A DNA stretch of 5,955 nt, taken from assembly GCA_031256525.1 (NCBI GenBank), contig JAIRQK010000152.1, positions 1 through 5,955 of the forward strand. Direction: 5' to 3'. The notes beneath the pieces were generated by a model, which saw only the letters and a list, made by a program, of their open reading frames with translations, made no database searches and was not told where the DNA came from. Each line of letters opens with the position of its first letter. The first letter of the stretch is position 1. The stretch comes from Campylobacteraceae bacterium. Its GTDB lineage: Bacteria; Campylobacterota; Campylobacteria; Campylobacterales; Campylobacteraceae. Below, piece by piece: positions 1 to 5,259 of the stretch. The translations under genes and the position numbers were made by a program.

Positions 1-717
1 GAGTTACACCTTGAAATTATCGTTGATAGAATGCTTAGAGAATTTAAAGTTGATGCTGAGGTTGGACAACCACAAGTTGCATATAGAGAGACTATCAAAA
101 ATGGTGTTACTCAAGAGTATAAATATGCTAAGCAATCTGGTGGTAGAGGACAATATGGACATGTATTCTTAAAAATAGAACCACTTGAGCCGGGAAGCGG
201 ATATAAGTTTGTTAATGATATTAAGGGCGGTGTTGTACCAAAAGAGTATATACCTGCGGTTGATAAAGGTTGTCAAGAAGCTATGCAAAGCGGTGTTCTT
301 GCTGGGTATCCGGTTGAAGATATTCAAGTTTCGCTTTATGATGGTAGCTATCACGAAGTTGACTCATCAGAGATGGCATTTAAACTTGCAGCATCAATGG
401 GCTTTAAAGATGGTTGTAGAAAAGCAAATCCTATCATTTTAGAGCCAATTATGAAAGTAGAAGTTGAAACTCCAGAAGATTTTATGGGTGATGTTATTGG
501 TGATTTAAATCGTCGTCGTGGACAAATTAATTCTATGGATGATAGAAGTGGATTAAAAATAATTAACGCATTTTGCCCACTTGCAACGATGTTTGGTTAC
601 TCAACTGACCTTAGAAGTCAAACACAAGGTCGTGCAACATATACTATGGAATTTGACCACTATACAGAAGTTCCAAAAAATGTATCTGAAGAGATAATTA
701 AAAAAAGAAAAGGTTAA
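1..717 (+). CDS. fusA: Elongation factor G, C-terminal part (5' end outside window)
   Basis: Translational GTPase that drives ribosome translocation and, with RRF, ribosome recycling in the cytoplasm. The frame is open from base 1 (it reads [11 protein letters not shown], the end of domain III), so the gene starts upstream; the first in-frame ATG at 31 is an internal methionine, not the start. The visible 238 residues contain domain IV, with the highly conserved [12 protein letters not shown] segment, and domain V, with the segment [14 protein letters not shown]. The tail, [20 protein letters not shown], is typical of bacterial EF-G. Bacterial EF-G is usually about 690-700 residues, so roughly the last third is present. 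The G domain lies outside. No frameshift or truncation is seen, and the TAA stop is followed by a strong terminator, so fusA ends its transcription unit (usually rpsL-rpsG-fusA in bacteria; that part is not visible here). Confidence 0.97.
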   Translation, partial: ELHLEIIVDRMLREFKVDAEVGQPQVAYRETIKNGVTQEYKYAKQSGGRGQYGHVFLKIEPLEPGSGYKFVNDIKGGVVPKEYIPAVDKGCQEAMQSGVLAGYPVEDIQVSLYDGSYHEVDSSEMAFKLAASMGFKDGCRKANPIILEPIMKVEVETPEDFMGDVIGDLNRRRGQINSMDDRSGLKIINAFCPLATMFGYSTDLRSQTQGRATYTMEFDHYTEVPKNVSEEIIKKRKG

Positions 718-738
718 TGCCTCTTTTTTAAACAGAAT

Positions 739-773
739 AGCCCGAGCAGATAATATTTGTTCGGGCTTTTTTT
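739..773 (+). terminator. Intrinsic terminator of fusA
   Basis: A 10-bp stem pairs AGCCCGAGCA (739-748) with TGTTCGGGCT (758-767), with one G-U wobble and a 9-base loop (749-757), followed directly by a run of seven T (767-773). This is a textbook Rho-independent terminator 21 bases after the fusA stop. The tRNA-Arg gene begins only 13 bases after the T run. Confidence 0.92.
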
Positions 774-778
774 ATATC
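749..778 (+). promoter_or_regulatory. Possible tRNA-Arg promoter overlapping the fusA terminator
   Basis: Only 13 bases separate the terminator T run from the tRNA, so a dedicated tRNA promoter would have to overlap the terminator. Two -10-like hexamers fit: GATAAT at 749-754 in the hairpin loop (start near 761), and TATATC at 773-778 in the tail of the T run (start near 785, just before the mature 5' end). No convincing -35 is seen. The alternative is that the tRNA is made by read-through from fusA and cut out by RNases. The sequence does not decide between them. Confidence 0.3.
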
Positions 779-786
779 CAAGAAAA

Positions 787-863
787 GTCCTGATAGCTCA
801 GCTGGATAGAGCATCAGATTCCTAATCTGAAGGTCATGCGTTCGAATCGCATTCAGGATACCA
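787..863 (+). tRNA. tRNA-Arg, anticodon CCU
   Basis: A complete cloverleaf can be drawn. The acceptor stem pairs 787-793 (GTCCTGA) with 853-859 (TCAGGAT). The D stem is GCTC/GAGC (796-799, 809-812). The anticodon stem is TCAGA/TCTGA (814-818, 826-830) around the loop TTCCTAA, giving anticodon CCT (821-823), which reads AGG codons for arginine. The variable loop is AGGTC, and the T arm is ATGCG-TTCGAAT-CGCAT (836-852). Discriminator A860 is followed by an encoded CCA (861-863). The first acceptor pair is a G-U wobble (787/859). The tRNA lies between the fusA terminator and a lipoprotein gene, with no terminator hairpin visible after it. Confidence 0.96.
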
Positions 864-894
864 CTTTAAAAGCTCTATATTTTTTCATTTAAGC

Positions 895-900
895 TATATT
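895..900 (+). promoter_or_regulatory. Candidate -10 box for the lipoprotein gene
   Basis: TATATT follows a T-rich stretch (about 878-890), the arrangement common in Campylobacterota promoters that lack a defined -35 box. A start near 907 would leave a leader of about 30 bases before the ATG at 937. A second AT-rich hexamer, TATAAA at 917-922, lies too close to the ribosome binding site to serve. Confidence 0.4.
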
Positions 901-923
901 GAGTAAAATTGCATTTTATAAAT

Positions 924-930
924 AAGGGGA
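924..930 (+). promoter_or_regulatory. Ribosome binding site of the lipoprotein gene
   Basis: AAGGGGA lies six bases before the ATG at 937 and fixes that start. The residues that follow form a normal lipoprotein signal peptide. Confidence 0.75.
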
Positions 931-936
931 AAGCAG

Positions 937-1650
937 ATGAAAAAGCACACTTCACGCATAAATAGAACGATTAATTTGGTATTTTTTATTTTTACTATTT
1001 TTTTTATCACCGGTTGTAGTGTGTCAGAACTGAAAACCCCAACAACACCTAATAGCAAATTTGCACAATCATACAAGGGCATTAGCCCAAATAATTCAAC
1101 AATAAGAGCCATTACTCCTTGTACAAAAAGTGAAGTTATAAAACTTGAATCAAGCCAGTTTAGCTATGATGAAGTGGTTGAAGATGAGTATAGAATGGGA
1201 AATGTTGAAGTTGGACATTCGACTTTGCGAGGTGAGTTGATAAGTACGGTACAGAGTCAAATACAATCTTTTGCAAATAGCATAGGTGCTTGTAGAGCCT
1301 ATTGGGTTATGGAAGATACAGTTGATTTAACTACAAATCGTAAAAGTACCTATTATGGTGTCTCATATTTTGCGAAAATAGATAGAAGTTTAATTGCAGG
1401 ATTTCACCCGGGTGAGCCATCAAACGAAAAAAAAGAGGAGATGGGCAGACATTATGGAGTGGAAGTAAGAGCTATTATGCCTGAAACAGCAGCAGATACA
1501 ATGGGATTAATGGACAAAGATATTATACTTTTTATCAACCACCAAAGATGCACATATAGCGAGTATACTAAAAATACCTGTGGTGTTAATTCAAAATGGC
1601 ATACTGTAAGGGTATATAGAGAGGGCAAAATTATCGATATAAGAAATTGA
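937..1650 (+). CDS. Lipoprotein with a C-terminal PDZ-like domain, function unknown
   Basis: A 237-residue exported lipoprotein. The basic N-terminus (MKKHTSRINR) is followed by a hydrophobic stretch (about 13-23) and the lipobox ITGC with the lipidated cysteine at residue 27; serine at the next position suits an outer-membrane destination by the E. coli rule. Residues 28-60 form a polar linker. Residues 60-150 are an unrecognised domain ending in GACRAYWVMEDT...YYGVSYFAKI. Residues about 170-237 resemble a PDZ fold: GVEVRAIMPETAADTMGLMDKDIILFINHQ matches the usual 'V.P.SPA..AGL..GD.I..ING' pattern, and HTVRVYREGKIIDI matches the last strands. No protease triad is visible, so it looks like a binding or scaffold protein, not a DegP-type enzyme. 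Cys205 and Cys215 could pair as a disulfide. The start is supported by AAGGGGA at 924-930, six bases before the ATG. Confidence 0.85.
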   Translation: MKKHTSRINRTINLVFFIFTIFFITGCSVSELKTPTTPNSKFAQSYKGISPNNSTIRAITPCTKSEVIKLESSQFSYDEVVEDEYRMGNVEVGHSTLRGELISTVQSQIQSFANSIGACRAYWVMEDTVDLTTNRKSTYYGVSYFAKIDRSLIAGFHPGEPSNEKKEEMGRHYGVEVRAIMPETAADTMGLMDKDIILFINHQRCTYSEYTKNTCGVNSKWHTVRVYREGKIIDIRN

Positions 1651-1784
1651 GATTTTTAAGAAAATTATTGTAAAATGCGGGTTATAGGTGTGTATGCAAC
1701 AAGATTTAATGTTTGTAGCCGTAGAATGAAGCTTTATAAATAATGTAATGGTACAAAAGTAGTTTGATAAAAAAGGAAAAGGTT
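1651..1784 (+). promoter_or_regulatory. Intergenic leader with possible -10 boxes before the PH/SHOCT gene
   Basis: This 134-base stretch lies between the lipoprotein stop and the preferred GTG start. I see no hairpin terminator for the upstream gene. Two -10-like hexamers are present: TAAAAT at 1671-1676 after a T/A-rich tract, and TATAAA at 1735-1740. The second would give a leader of about 38 bases to the GTG. Neither is strong, and co-transcription with the lipoprotein gene is also possible. Confidence 0.3.
1773..1777 (+). promoter_or_regulatory. Ribosome binding site favouring the GTG start at 1785
   Basis: AAGGA lies seven bases before GTG 1785. It sits inside the longer reading that would begin at TTG 1764, which has no purine-rich site in front of it, so this site decides the start. 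Confidence 0.55.
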
Positions 1785-2573
1785 GTGATAGTTTGTAGTT
1801 TGTGTTCAGCAAAGTTGAAAATGTTAGATAAAATAGGTGGAATGAAATTAGGTGATGGGGGAAGATTATGTGTTTATTGTACAGCTACAATACAATCCAT
1901 AAGTCCAAAAATAAAGTTTGAAGAGCAAACAGAAAGCTCTATACAAGAACTGATTGCTCAAAATAAAATAGAACAGGTTCTTTTACAAAATGCGAAAGAC
2001 AATGCGACGCAAGAGTTAGTTGCTAGAATTGAAGAAGAGCAAATTAAGAACAAGCGTGCAGAAGAGATTGCGATACAAATTGAAGCATTACAAATAGAGA
2101 ATCAGTTTTTCGGAAAAAAAGAAATAAAAGAACTACCAAATATCTTATCTGTTTCAGAAAATGTAGATAATCTTATTACTGGTATATATAATAGCAATTT
2201 TGGAATTTTGGTTTCTACGAACCATCGTTTGATTTTTGTTGATAAAGGATTTATTTATGGCTTAAAAGTAGAAGACTTTCCTCTTGATAAAATTACCTCC
2301 ATTGAGTATGAAACAGGTTTTGTTTCTGGTGAAGTCACAATACATACTTCTTCAAATATTGCTAAAATACGGCAAGTCGATAAAGTTTCAGCAAGAAAAT
2401 TTGCTGAATTTGTACGAGAAAAACTATCTAAGCCAAAAGAAAATCCATCTATTATTAGTGCACAACCTGACATTTTGGGACAAATTGAGAAACTTGCAAA
2501 GTTAAAAGATGCAGGTATTTTATCAGAAGAAGAGTTTGTGGAACAGAAGAAAAAAATGTTAGAAAAACTTTAG
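1785..2573 (+). CDS. Zinc-ribbon (DUF4428-like) / bacterial PH / SHOCT domain protein
   Basis: A 262-residue protein with no signal peptide or TM segment, so probably cytoplasmic. Residue numbers count from the GTG at 1785. The N-terminus has two CxxC knuckles (C4/C7 and C29/C32) around a short basic loop, like the DUF4428 zinc ribbon. Residues about 50-108 are rich in E, Q, K and A and probably form a helix or coiled coil. Residues about 112-213 fit a bacterial PH domain (GILVSTNHRLIFVDKG, then DFPLDKITSIEYETG and RKFAEFVREKL). Residues about 231-262 are a SHOCT helix pair (IEKLAKLKDAGILSEEEFVEQKKKML). Such PH-SHOCT proteins are known but their role is not established. GTG is preferred because AAGGA lies seven bases upstream. 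The in-frame TTG at 1764 would add seven residues but has no ribosome binding site. No in-frame ATG exists nearby. Confidence 0.82.
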   Translation: MIVCSLCSAKLKMLDKIGGMKLGDGGRLCVYCTATIQSISPKIKFEEQTESSIQELIAQNKIEQVLLQNAKDNATQELVARIEEEQIKNKRAEEIAIQIEALQIENQFFGKKEIKELPNILSVSENVDNLITGIYNSNFGILVSTNHRLIFVDKGFIYGLKVEDFPLDKITSIEYETGFVSGEVTIHTSSNIAKIRQVDKVSARKFAEFVREKLSKPKENPSIISAQPDILGQIEKLAKLKDAGILSEEEFVEQKKKMLEKL

Positions 2574-2633
2574 TATAAGCAAAATCTACTGTAAATTTTT
2601 TTTGATACAAAATTGATAGGCATTAATAACAAT

Positions 2634-2670
2634 AAAAAGAGAGTTTTATATAAACTCCCTTTTTATTTTT
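2634..2670. terminator. Bidirectional terminator between convergent genes
   Basis: AAAAAG-A-GAGTTT (2634-2646) pairs with AAACTC-C-CTTTTT (2652-2664) with a single A/C mismatch and a 5-base loop (2647-2651). A T-rich tail (2660-2670) follows on the plus strand, and the A run at 2634-2638 with AT-rich sequence before it gives a U-rich tail on the minus strand. It can therefore stop both the PH/SHOCT gene, whose stop is 60 bases upstream, and alr, whose stop codon (2646-2648) lies at the stem-loop junction. Confidence 0.8.
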
Positions 2671-3671
2671 GGTGATAGCTTTACAAGAATATCATAGACT
2701 ATAGTGTTAAATTGTTTTGCCCAAAGAGTTGTGTCGTTAAAGATAGAAATTTCCTCTAAGTCGCTTTGGATACTGATACTGTCCATTGATGTTTTTCCAA
2801 GTATTTTTGAGCCATTTGTAGTTGTCAAATCGCCATTTTTAACATATCTAAAAAGCCCGTCCCCATAACCAACATCATATAAAGATGATATATGCTCTTT
2901 ATCTGCCCTATATACGCCACCATATCCAACTCTTTCACCAACTTTTATATGTCGCTGTGATATTTTTTGTGCAAAGAGTTCAAGTACTGGTTTTAGTGGA
3001 GACTTATCAAATGAATTAGGAAGTGTATCATAGCCATACATAGCAATTCCGATTCTCGCAAAGTCATCATCAAAACCTTTTGTTCTTAAAAGAGCAGAAG
3101 AGCTACATGAATGAAAAAATGTATTTTTCAAATTGTACTTATGTTTTAGTTCGTTGTATTTTGTTTTTATACTTAAGAAATTCTGTTTTTGCCAAAAAAA
3201 TTCACTCCCAAGCTCATCAGAAGCTCTAAAATGGGTAAAAATACTGTGCAGATTTAAACCATTATCAGATATAAGTTTACAAGCTCTATCAAGTTCATCT
3301 ATAGCTATCCCATTTCTGTGCATACCAGTATCGATTTTCAGTGCTATAGTTGTCTTTTTTGGAGTATTTTTAAGACTTTTTATAGAGTTGACAGTAAAGA
3401 TAAACTTGCTATCTGGCTTTATCTGCTCATCTTTTTCAGAGAGAATAAGTATCTCTTGAAATAGATTTTTAATCTTTGAAGCCTCGTCAATATCTCTTAC
3501 AACGGCTCTTTTTACTCCATAGTTTGCTATCTCTTTGGCAAATATTTCAAGCCCATGTCCGTAGGCATTATCTTTTAAAACCGCAAATATCTTCTCTATT
3601 CCACCCACCTTTTTGCTTAGCAAATCGAGATTTGAGTGTAAATTGTCTCTATGTAAAAGGATATATGACAT
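2646..3671 (-). CDS. alr: Alanine racemase
   Basis: PLP enzyme that interconverts L- and D-alanine in the cytoplasm, supplying D-Ala for peptidoglycan. The 341 residues are slightly shorter than the usual 350-380. The N-terminal barrel carries the PLP lysine K33 in AVLKDNAYGHG. R119 lies in the TGMHRNGI motif, and R207 in ARIGIAMYG matches the arginine that contacts the PLP ring nitrogen. Y250 in RVGYGGVYRA matches the second catalytic base. VGYGDGLFR (267-275) and the Met-Asp pair M296/D297 (usual form 'SMDQ') are also present, so the active site appears complete. The ATG directly follows the TAG of the upstream 74-residue gene with no gap. No good Shine-Dalgarno is seen before it (the preceding bases are A-rich), so translational coupling is likely. 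It is the last gene of the minus-strand set; its final codons form part of the terminator hairpin. Confidence 0.95.
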   Translation of the reverse strand: MSYILLHRDNLHSNLDLLSKKVGGIEKIFAVLKDNAYGHGLEIFAKEIANYGVKRAVVRDIDEASKIKNLFQEILILSEKDEQIKPDSKFIFTVNSIKSLKNTPKKTTIALKIDTGMHRNGIAIDELDRACKLISDNGLNLHSIFTHFRASDELGSEFFWQKQNFLSIKTKYNELKHKYNLKNTFFHSCSSSALLRTKGFDDDFARIGIAMYGYDTLPNSFDKSPLKPVLELFAQKISQRHIKVGERVGYGGVYRADKEHISSLYDVGYGDGLFRYVKNGDLTTTNGSKILGKTSMDSISIQSDLEEISIFNDTTLWAKQFNTIVYDILVKLSPKIKREFI

Positions 3672-3896
3672 CTATTTTTTTTCGCTAAAGTGATTTATTG
3701 TTGTGCCGAAAACTTTTCTTGCTTGATAATCATATTTGTAAAAAAGCTCGTACAACTCTTTTGCATCAAGTTTTGTATCAGCATCAAAATCAAAAACAAA
3801 ACCACTTTTATCTTTTGGTAAATTTTTATCAAAAAACTCATAAAAAGTCTCTCTAATTTTAAAAAACTCTTTTATCTCTCTTTTTATCTCTTCCAC
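3672..3896 (-). CDS. Small acidic/basic protein with an EF-hand-like loop, function unknown
   Basis: A 74-residue protein that I do not recognise as a named family. It has no signal peptide, TM segment or cysteine. It is mostly helical in character: a charged N-terminal helix (residues 1-26), then KDKSGFVF, then a helix from about 44 to 63. Residues 36-47 (DFDADTKLDAKE) fit the EF-hand calcium loop pattern with acidic residues at positions 1, 3, 5, 9 and 12 and leucine at position 8, although position 6 is T instead of the usual G. The entering helix just before the loop is poor, so calcium binding is an inference only. The start is GTG: AAAGGAG (3903-3909) lies six bases before it and no in-frame ATG exists. 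The gene begins 27 bases after the rtcB stop and ends directly against the alr ATG, so it is probably co-transcribed with both. Confidence 0.75.
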   Translation of the reverse strand: MEEIKREIKEFFKIRETFYEFFDKNLPKDKSGFVFDFDADTKLDAKELYELFYKYDYQARKVFGTTINHFSEKK

Positions 3897-3902
3897 TATA
3901 TT

Positions 3903-3909
3903 CTCCTTT
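3903..3909 (-). promoter_or_regulatory. Ribosome binding site for the GTG start at 3896
   Basis: On the minus strand AAAGGAG lies six bases before GTG 3896. It is near-consensus and is the main reason to accept the 74-residue gene and its non-ATG start. Confidence 0.75.
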
Positions 3910-3923
3910 AAATAACTTTTTGC

Positions 3924-5135
3924 TTAGGAGGCTTTAAAGTTGTATATAACTTTTAACTCATGGACTACATCAACACTATCTTTCATAGCATCAACAATCA
4001 ACTCTTTTGGTTTATAGGCAAAAGGAGATTCGTCAATAGTTGAACTATGAACAGAGGTTGAGTATATCCCCTCCATACTCTTTTTATACTCTTCCAATGT
4101 TATCTCTTTTTTAGCTGCCATTCTAGATAAAATTCTTCCAGCACCATGAGGAGCTGAATTGTTCCAATTTTTATTCCCTTTACCTTTACAGATGAAAGAG
4201 CCATCTCTCATATTAAATGGAATAATAACTAAATTACCTAAAGAGGCATTTATCGCTCCCTTTCTTATCATATAACCGTCATCTAACTCCTCAATATAGT
4301 TATGATTTGTTACAATCTCTTCATCAAAGGTCAAGCTCATATTTTTCAAAATCTCTTCTCTTATGATAATGTGGTTTAGTGTGGCGAACTTTTGTGCTAT
4401 TTTCATATGTTTTATATACTCTTTTAAGTCATCACCTTCTAAATAGGAGAGAGACTTGTCAAAGTCATATTTTTTTAACTCCAAATCAATCTCTTTTTTA
4501 AAACTCTCCCTTTCGATAGCCTCTAAAGTAGATAATAGTTTTCTTCTGTTTGAAATCTCTTCCTTTTTTTGTCCTATTAAACTCATTGCTTTTTTTTGGT
4601 GAAAATTGCAAATTTGTAGCCCAAAATTTCTTGAACCACAATGAATTGTTAGCCAATAATATCCCTCTTCGTCTTGATTTAGCTCAATGTAGTGGTTTCC
4701 TCCACCTAATGTTCCTAAAGATAAAAGATGTCTTTTAAAATTGTCCAAATCATTGATATCTTTACAAACTTGCTCGATATCGTTTTGGATTGTTTGGGAA
4801 AAAGCGTGAGCCTCTTTTCTAACATTGATTCCTGAAGGGATATATTTTCTGATAACTTCATCAAGTTTTTTTAGATTTATCTCTCTCTCTCTTATCCTTC
4901 TTGAGCTAACAGTGCAAGAGATATCAACACCAACTATATTTGGAATAATTCTGTTTTTAGCATATGCGGTAAAGCCAACAACACAACCTTTTCCAGCATG
5001 ACAATCAGGCATAACTTTTACAATAGTTTCTTTAAATGACTCTAAATTTGCAATTGTAACTAACTGCGAATATGTTGCTTCATCAATATTGTCTATCTTT
5101 ACATCAATCTGGGTATATTTGCCTTCTATTTTCAT
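3924..5135 (-). CDS. rtcB: RtcB-family RNA ligase (3'-phosphate/5'-OH RNA ligase)
   Basis: GTP- and Mn-dependent ligase family that joins RNA 2',3'-cyclic phosphate or 3'-phosphate ends to 5'-OH ends, used in RNA repair or tRNA splicing. At 403 residues it matches the length of bacterial members. Motifs in order: MPDCHAGKGCVVGF (42-55); the metal-binding pair D71/C74 in VDISC; GTLGGGNHYIEL with H148; IHCGSRNFG with H165; NHNYIE with H278; RKGA (291-294); and PHGAGRILSR with H330, the histidine expected to carry GMP. All six metal or guanylate residues known from structures of the family have counterparts, so an active enzyme is expected. The start is ATG with AAGGAGGG just upstream (5139-5146). 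No archease or RtcA gene is visible in the window. It leads the set with the 74-residue gene and alr, and the natural RNA substrate cannot be read from sequence. Confidence 0.93.
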   Translation of the reverse strand: MKIEGKYTQIDVKIDNIDEATYSQLVTIANLESFKETIVKVMPDCHAGKGCVVGFTAYAKNRIIPNIVGVDISCTVSSRRIREREINLKKLDEVIRKYIPSGINVRKEAHAFSQTIQNDIEQVCKDINDLDNFKRHLLSLGTLGGGNHYIELNQDEEGYYWLTIHCGSRNFGLQICNFHQKKAMSLIGQKKEEISNRRKLLSTLEAIERESFKKEIDLELKKYDFDKSLSYLEGDDLKEYIKHMKIAQKFATLNHIIIREEILKNMSLTFDEEIVTNHNYIEELDDGYMIRKGAINASLGNLVIIPFNMRDGSFICKGKGNKNWNNSAPHGAGRILSRMAAKKEITLEEYKKSMEGIYSTSVHSSTIDESPFAYKPKELIVDAMKDSVDVVHELKVIYNFKAS

Positions 5136-5138
5136 CTA

Positions 5139-5146
5139 CCCTCCTT
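5139..5146 (-). promoter_or_regulatory. Ribosome binding site of rtcB
   Basis: On the minus strand AAGGAGGG ends three bases before the ATG at 5135. It is the strongest Shine-Dalgarno match in the window, though its spacing is slightly short. Confidence 0.75.
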
Positions 5147-5165
5147 GCTAAATTTTAATCTTGTG

Positions 5166-5171
5166 ATTATA
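5166..5171 (-). promoter_or_regulatory. -10 box of the rtcB promoter
   Basis: Read on the minus strand this is a perfect TATAAT in the context TTTTGTAATATAATCAC. A start near 5159 would give a leader of about 24 bases, long enough for the ribosome binding site. No clear -35 hexamer is seen, as is common in Campylobacterota. Confidence 0.65.
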
Positions 5172-5225
5172 TTACAAAATGGTTTTATCCGCAATAGTTT
5201 AAATGTTTAAGAAGTGGCGAGTTTG

Positions 5226-5231
5226 TATAAT
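5226..5231 (+). promoter_or_regulatory. -10 box of the promoter for the FixH/YtkA-like gene
   Basis: A perfect TATAAT with an upstream TG-like extension (TTTGTATAAT). A start near 5238 leaves about 20 bases before ATG 5260. Because this box lies downstream of the alternative ATG at 5203, it argues that translation begins at 5260. It shares TATAATCAC with the divergent rtcB promoter. Confidence 0.65.
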
Positions 5232-5249
5232 CACTAACTTGATTTCAAA

Positions 5250-5255
5250 AAGGGA
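5250..5255 (+). promoter_or_regulatory. Ribosome binding site deciding the start at 5260
   Basis: AAGGGA lies four bases before ATG 5260. The longer reading from ATG 5203 has no comparable site and would precede the likely transcription start. Confidence 0.6.
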
Positions 5256-5259
5256 TAAA

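Noticed and set aside
864..893. Terminator after the tRNA
   Set aside because: The T run at 880-885 is not preceded by a stable hairpin.
787..937. tRNA-Arg as an integration site for a genomic island
   Set aside because: tRNA genes are common integration sites, but no integrase, no direct repeat of the tRNA 3' end and no composition break is seen in the window.
1675..1743. 22-codon ORF (ATG to TAA) in the gap before the PH/SHOCT gene
   Set aside because: No ribosome binding site, very short, and its frame does not continue into the next gene.
3133..3688. Open frames on the plus strand across alr
   Set aside because: They lie opposite a well-supported alr, have no ribosome binding sites, and translate to low-complexity hydrophobic sequence typical of antisense shadows.
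4550..4738. 62-residue plus-strand frame inside rtcB
   Set aside because: Antisense to conserved RtcB motifs, with no ribosome binding site or recognisable domain.
5203..5259. Longer N-terminus for the FixH/YtkA-like protein from ATG 5203
   Set aside because: It would begin upstream of the TATAAT at 5226-5231, lacks a ribosome binding site, and adds a polar stretch before an otherwise normal membrane anchor.
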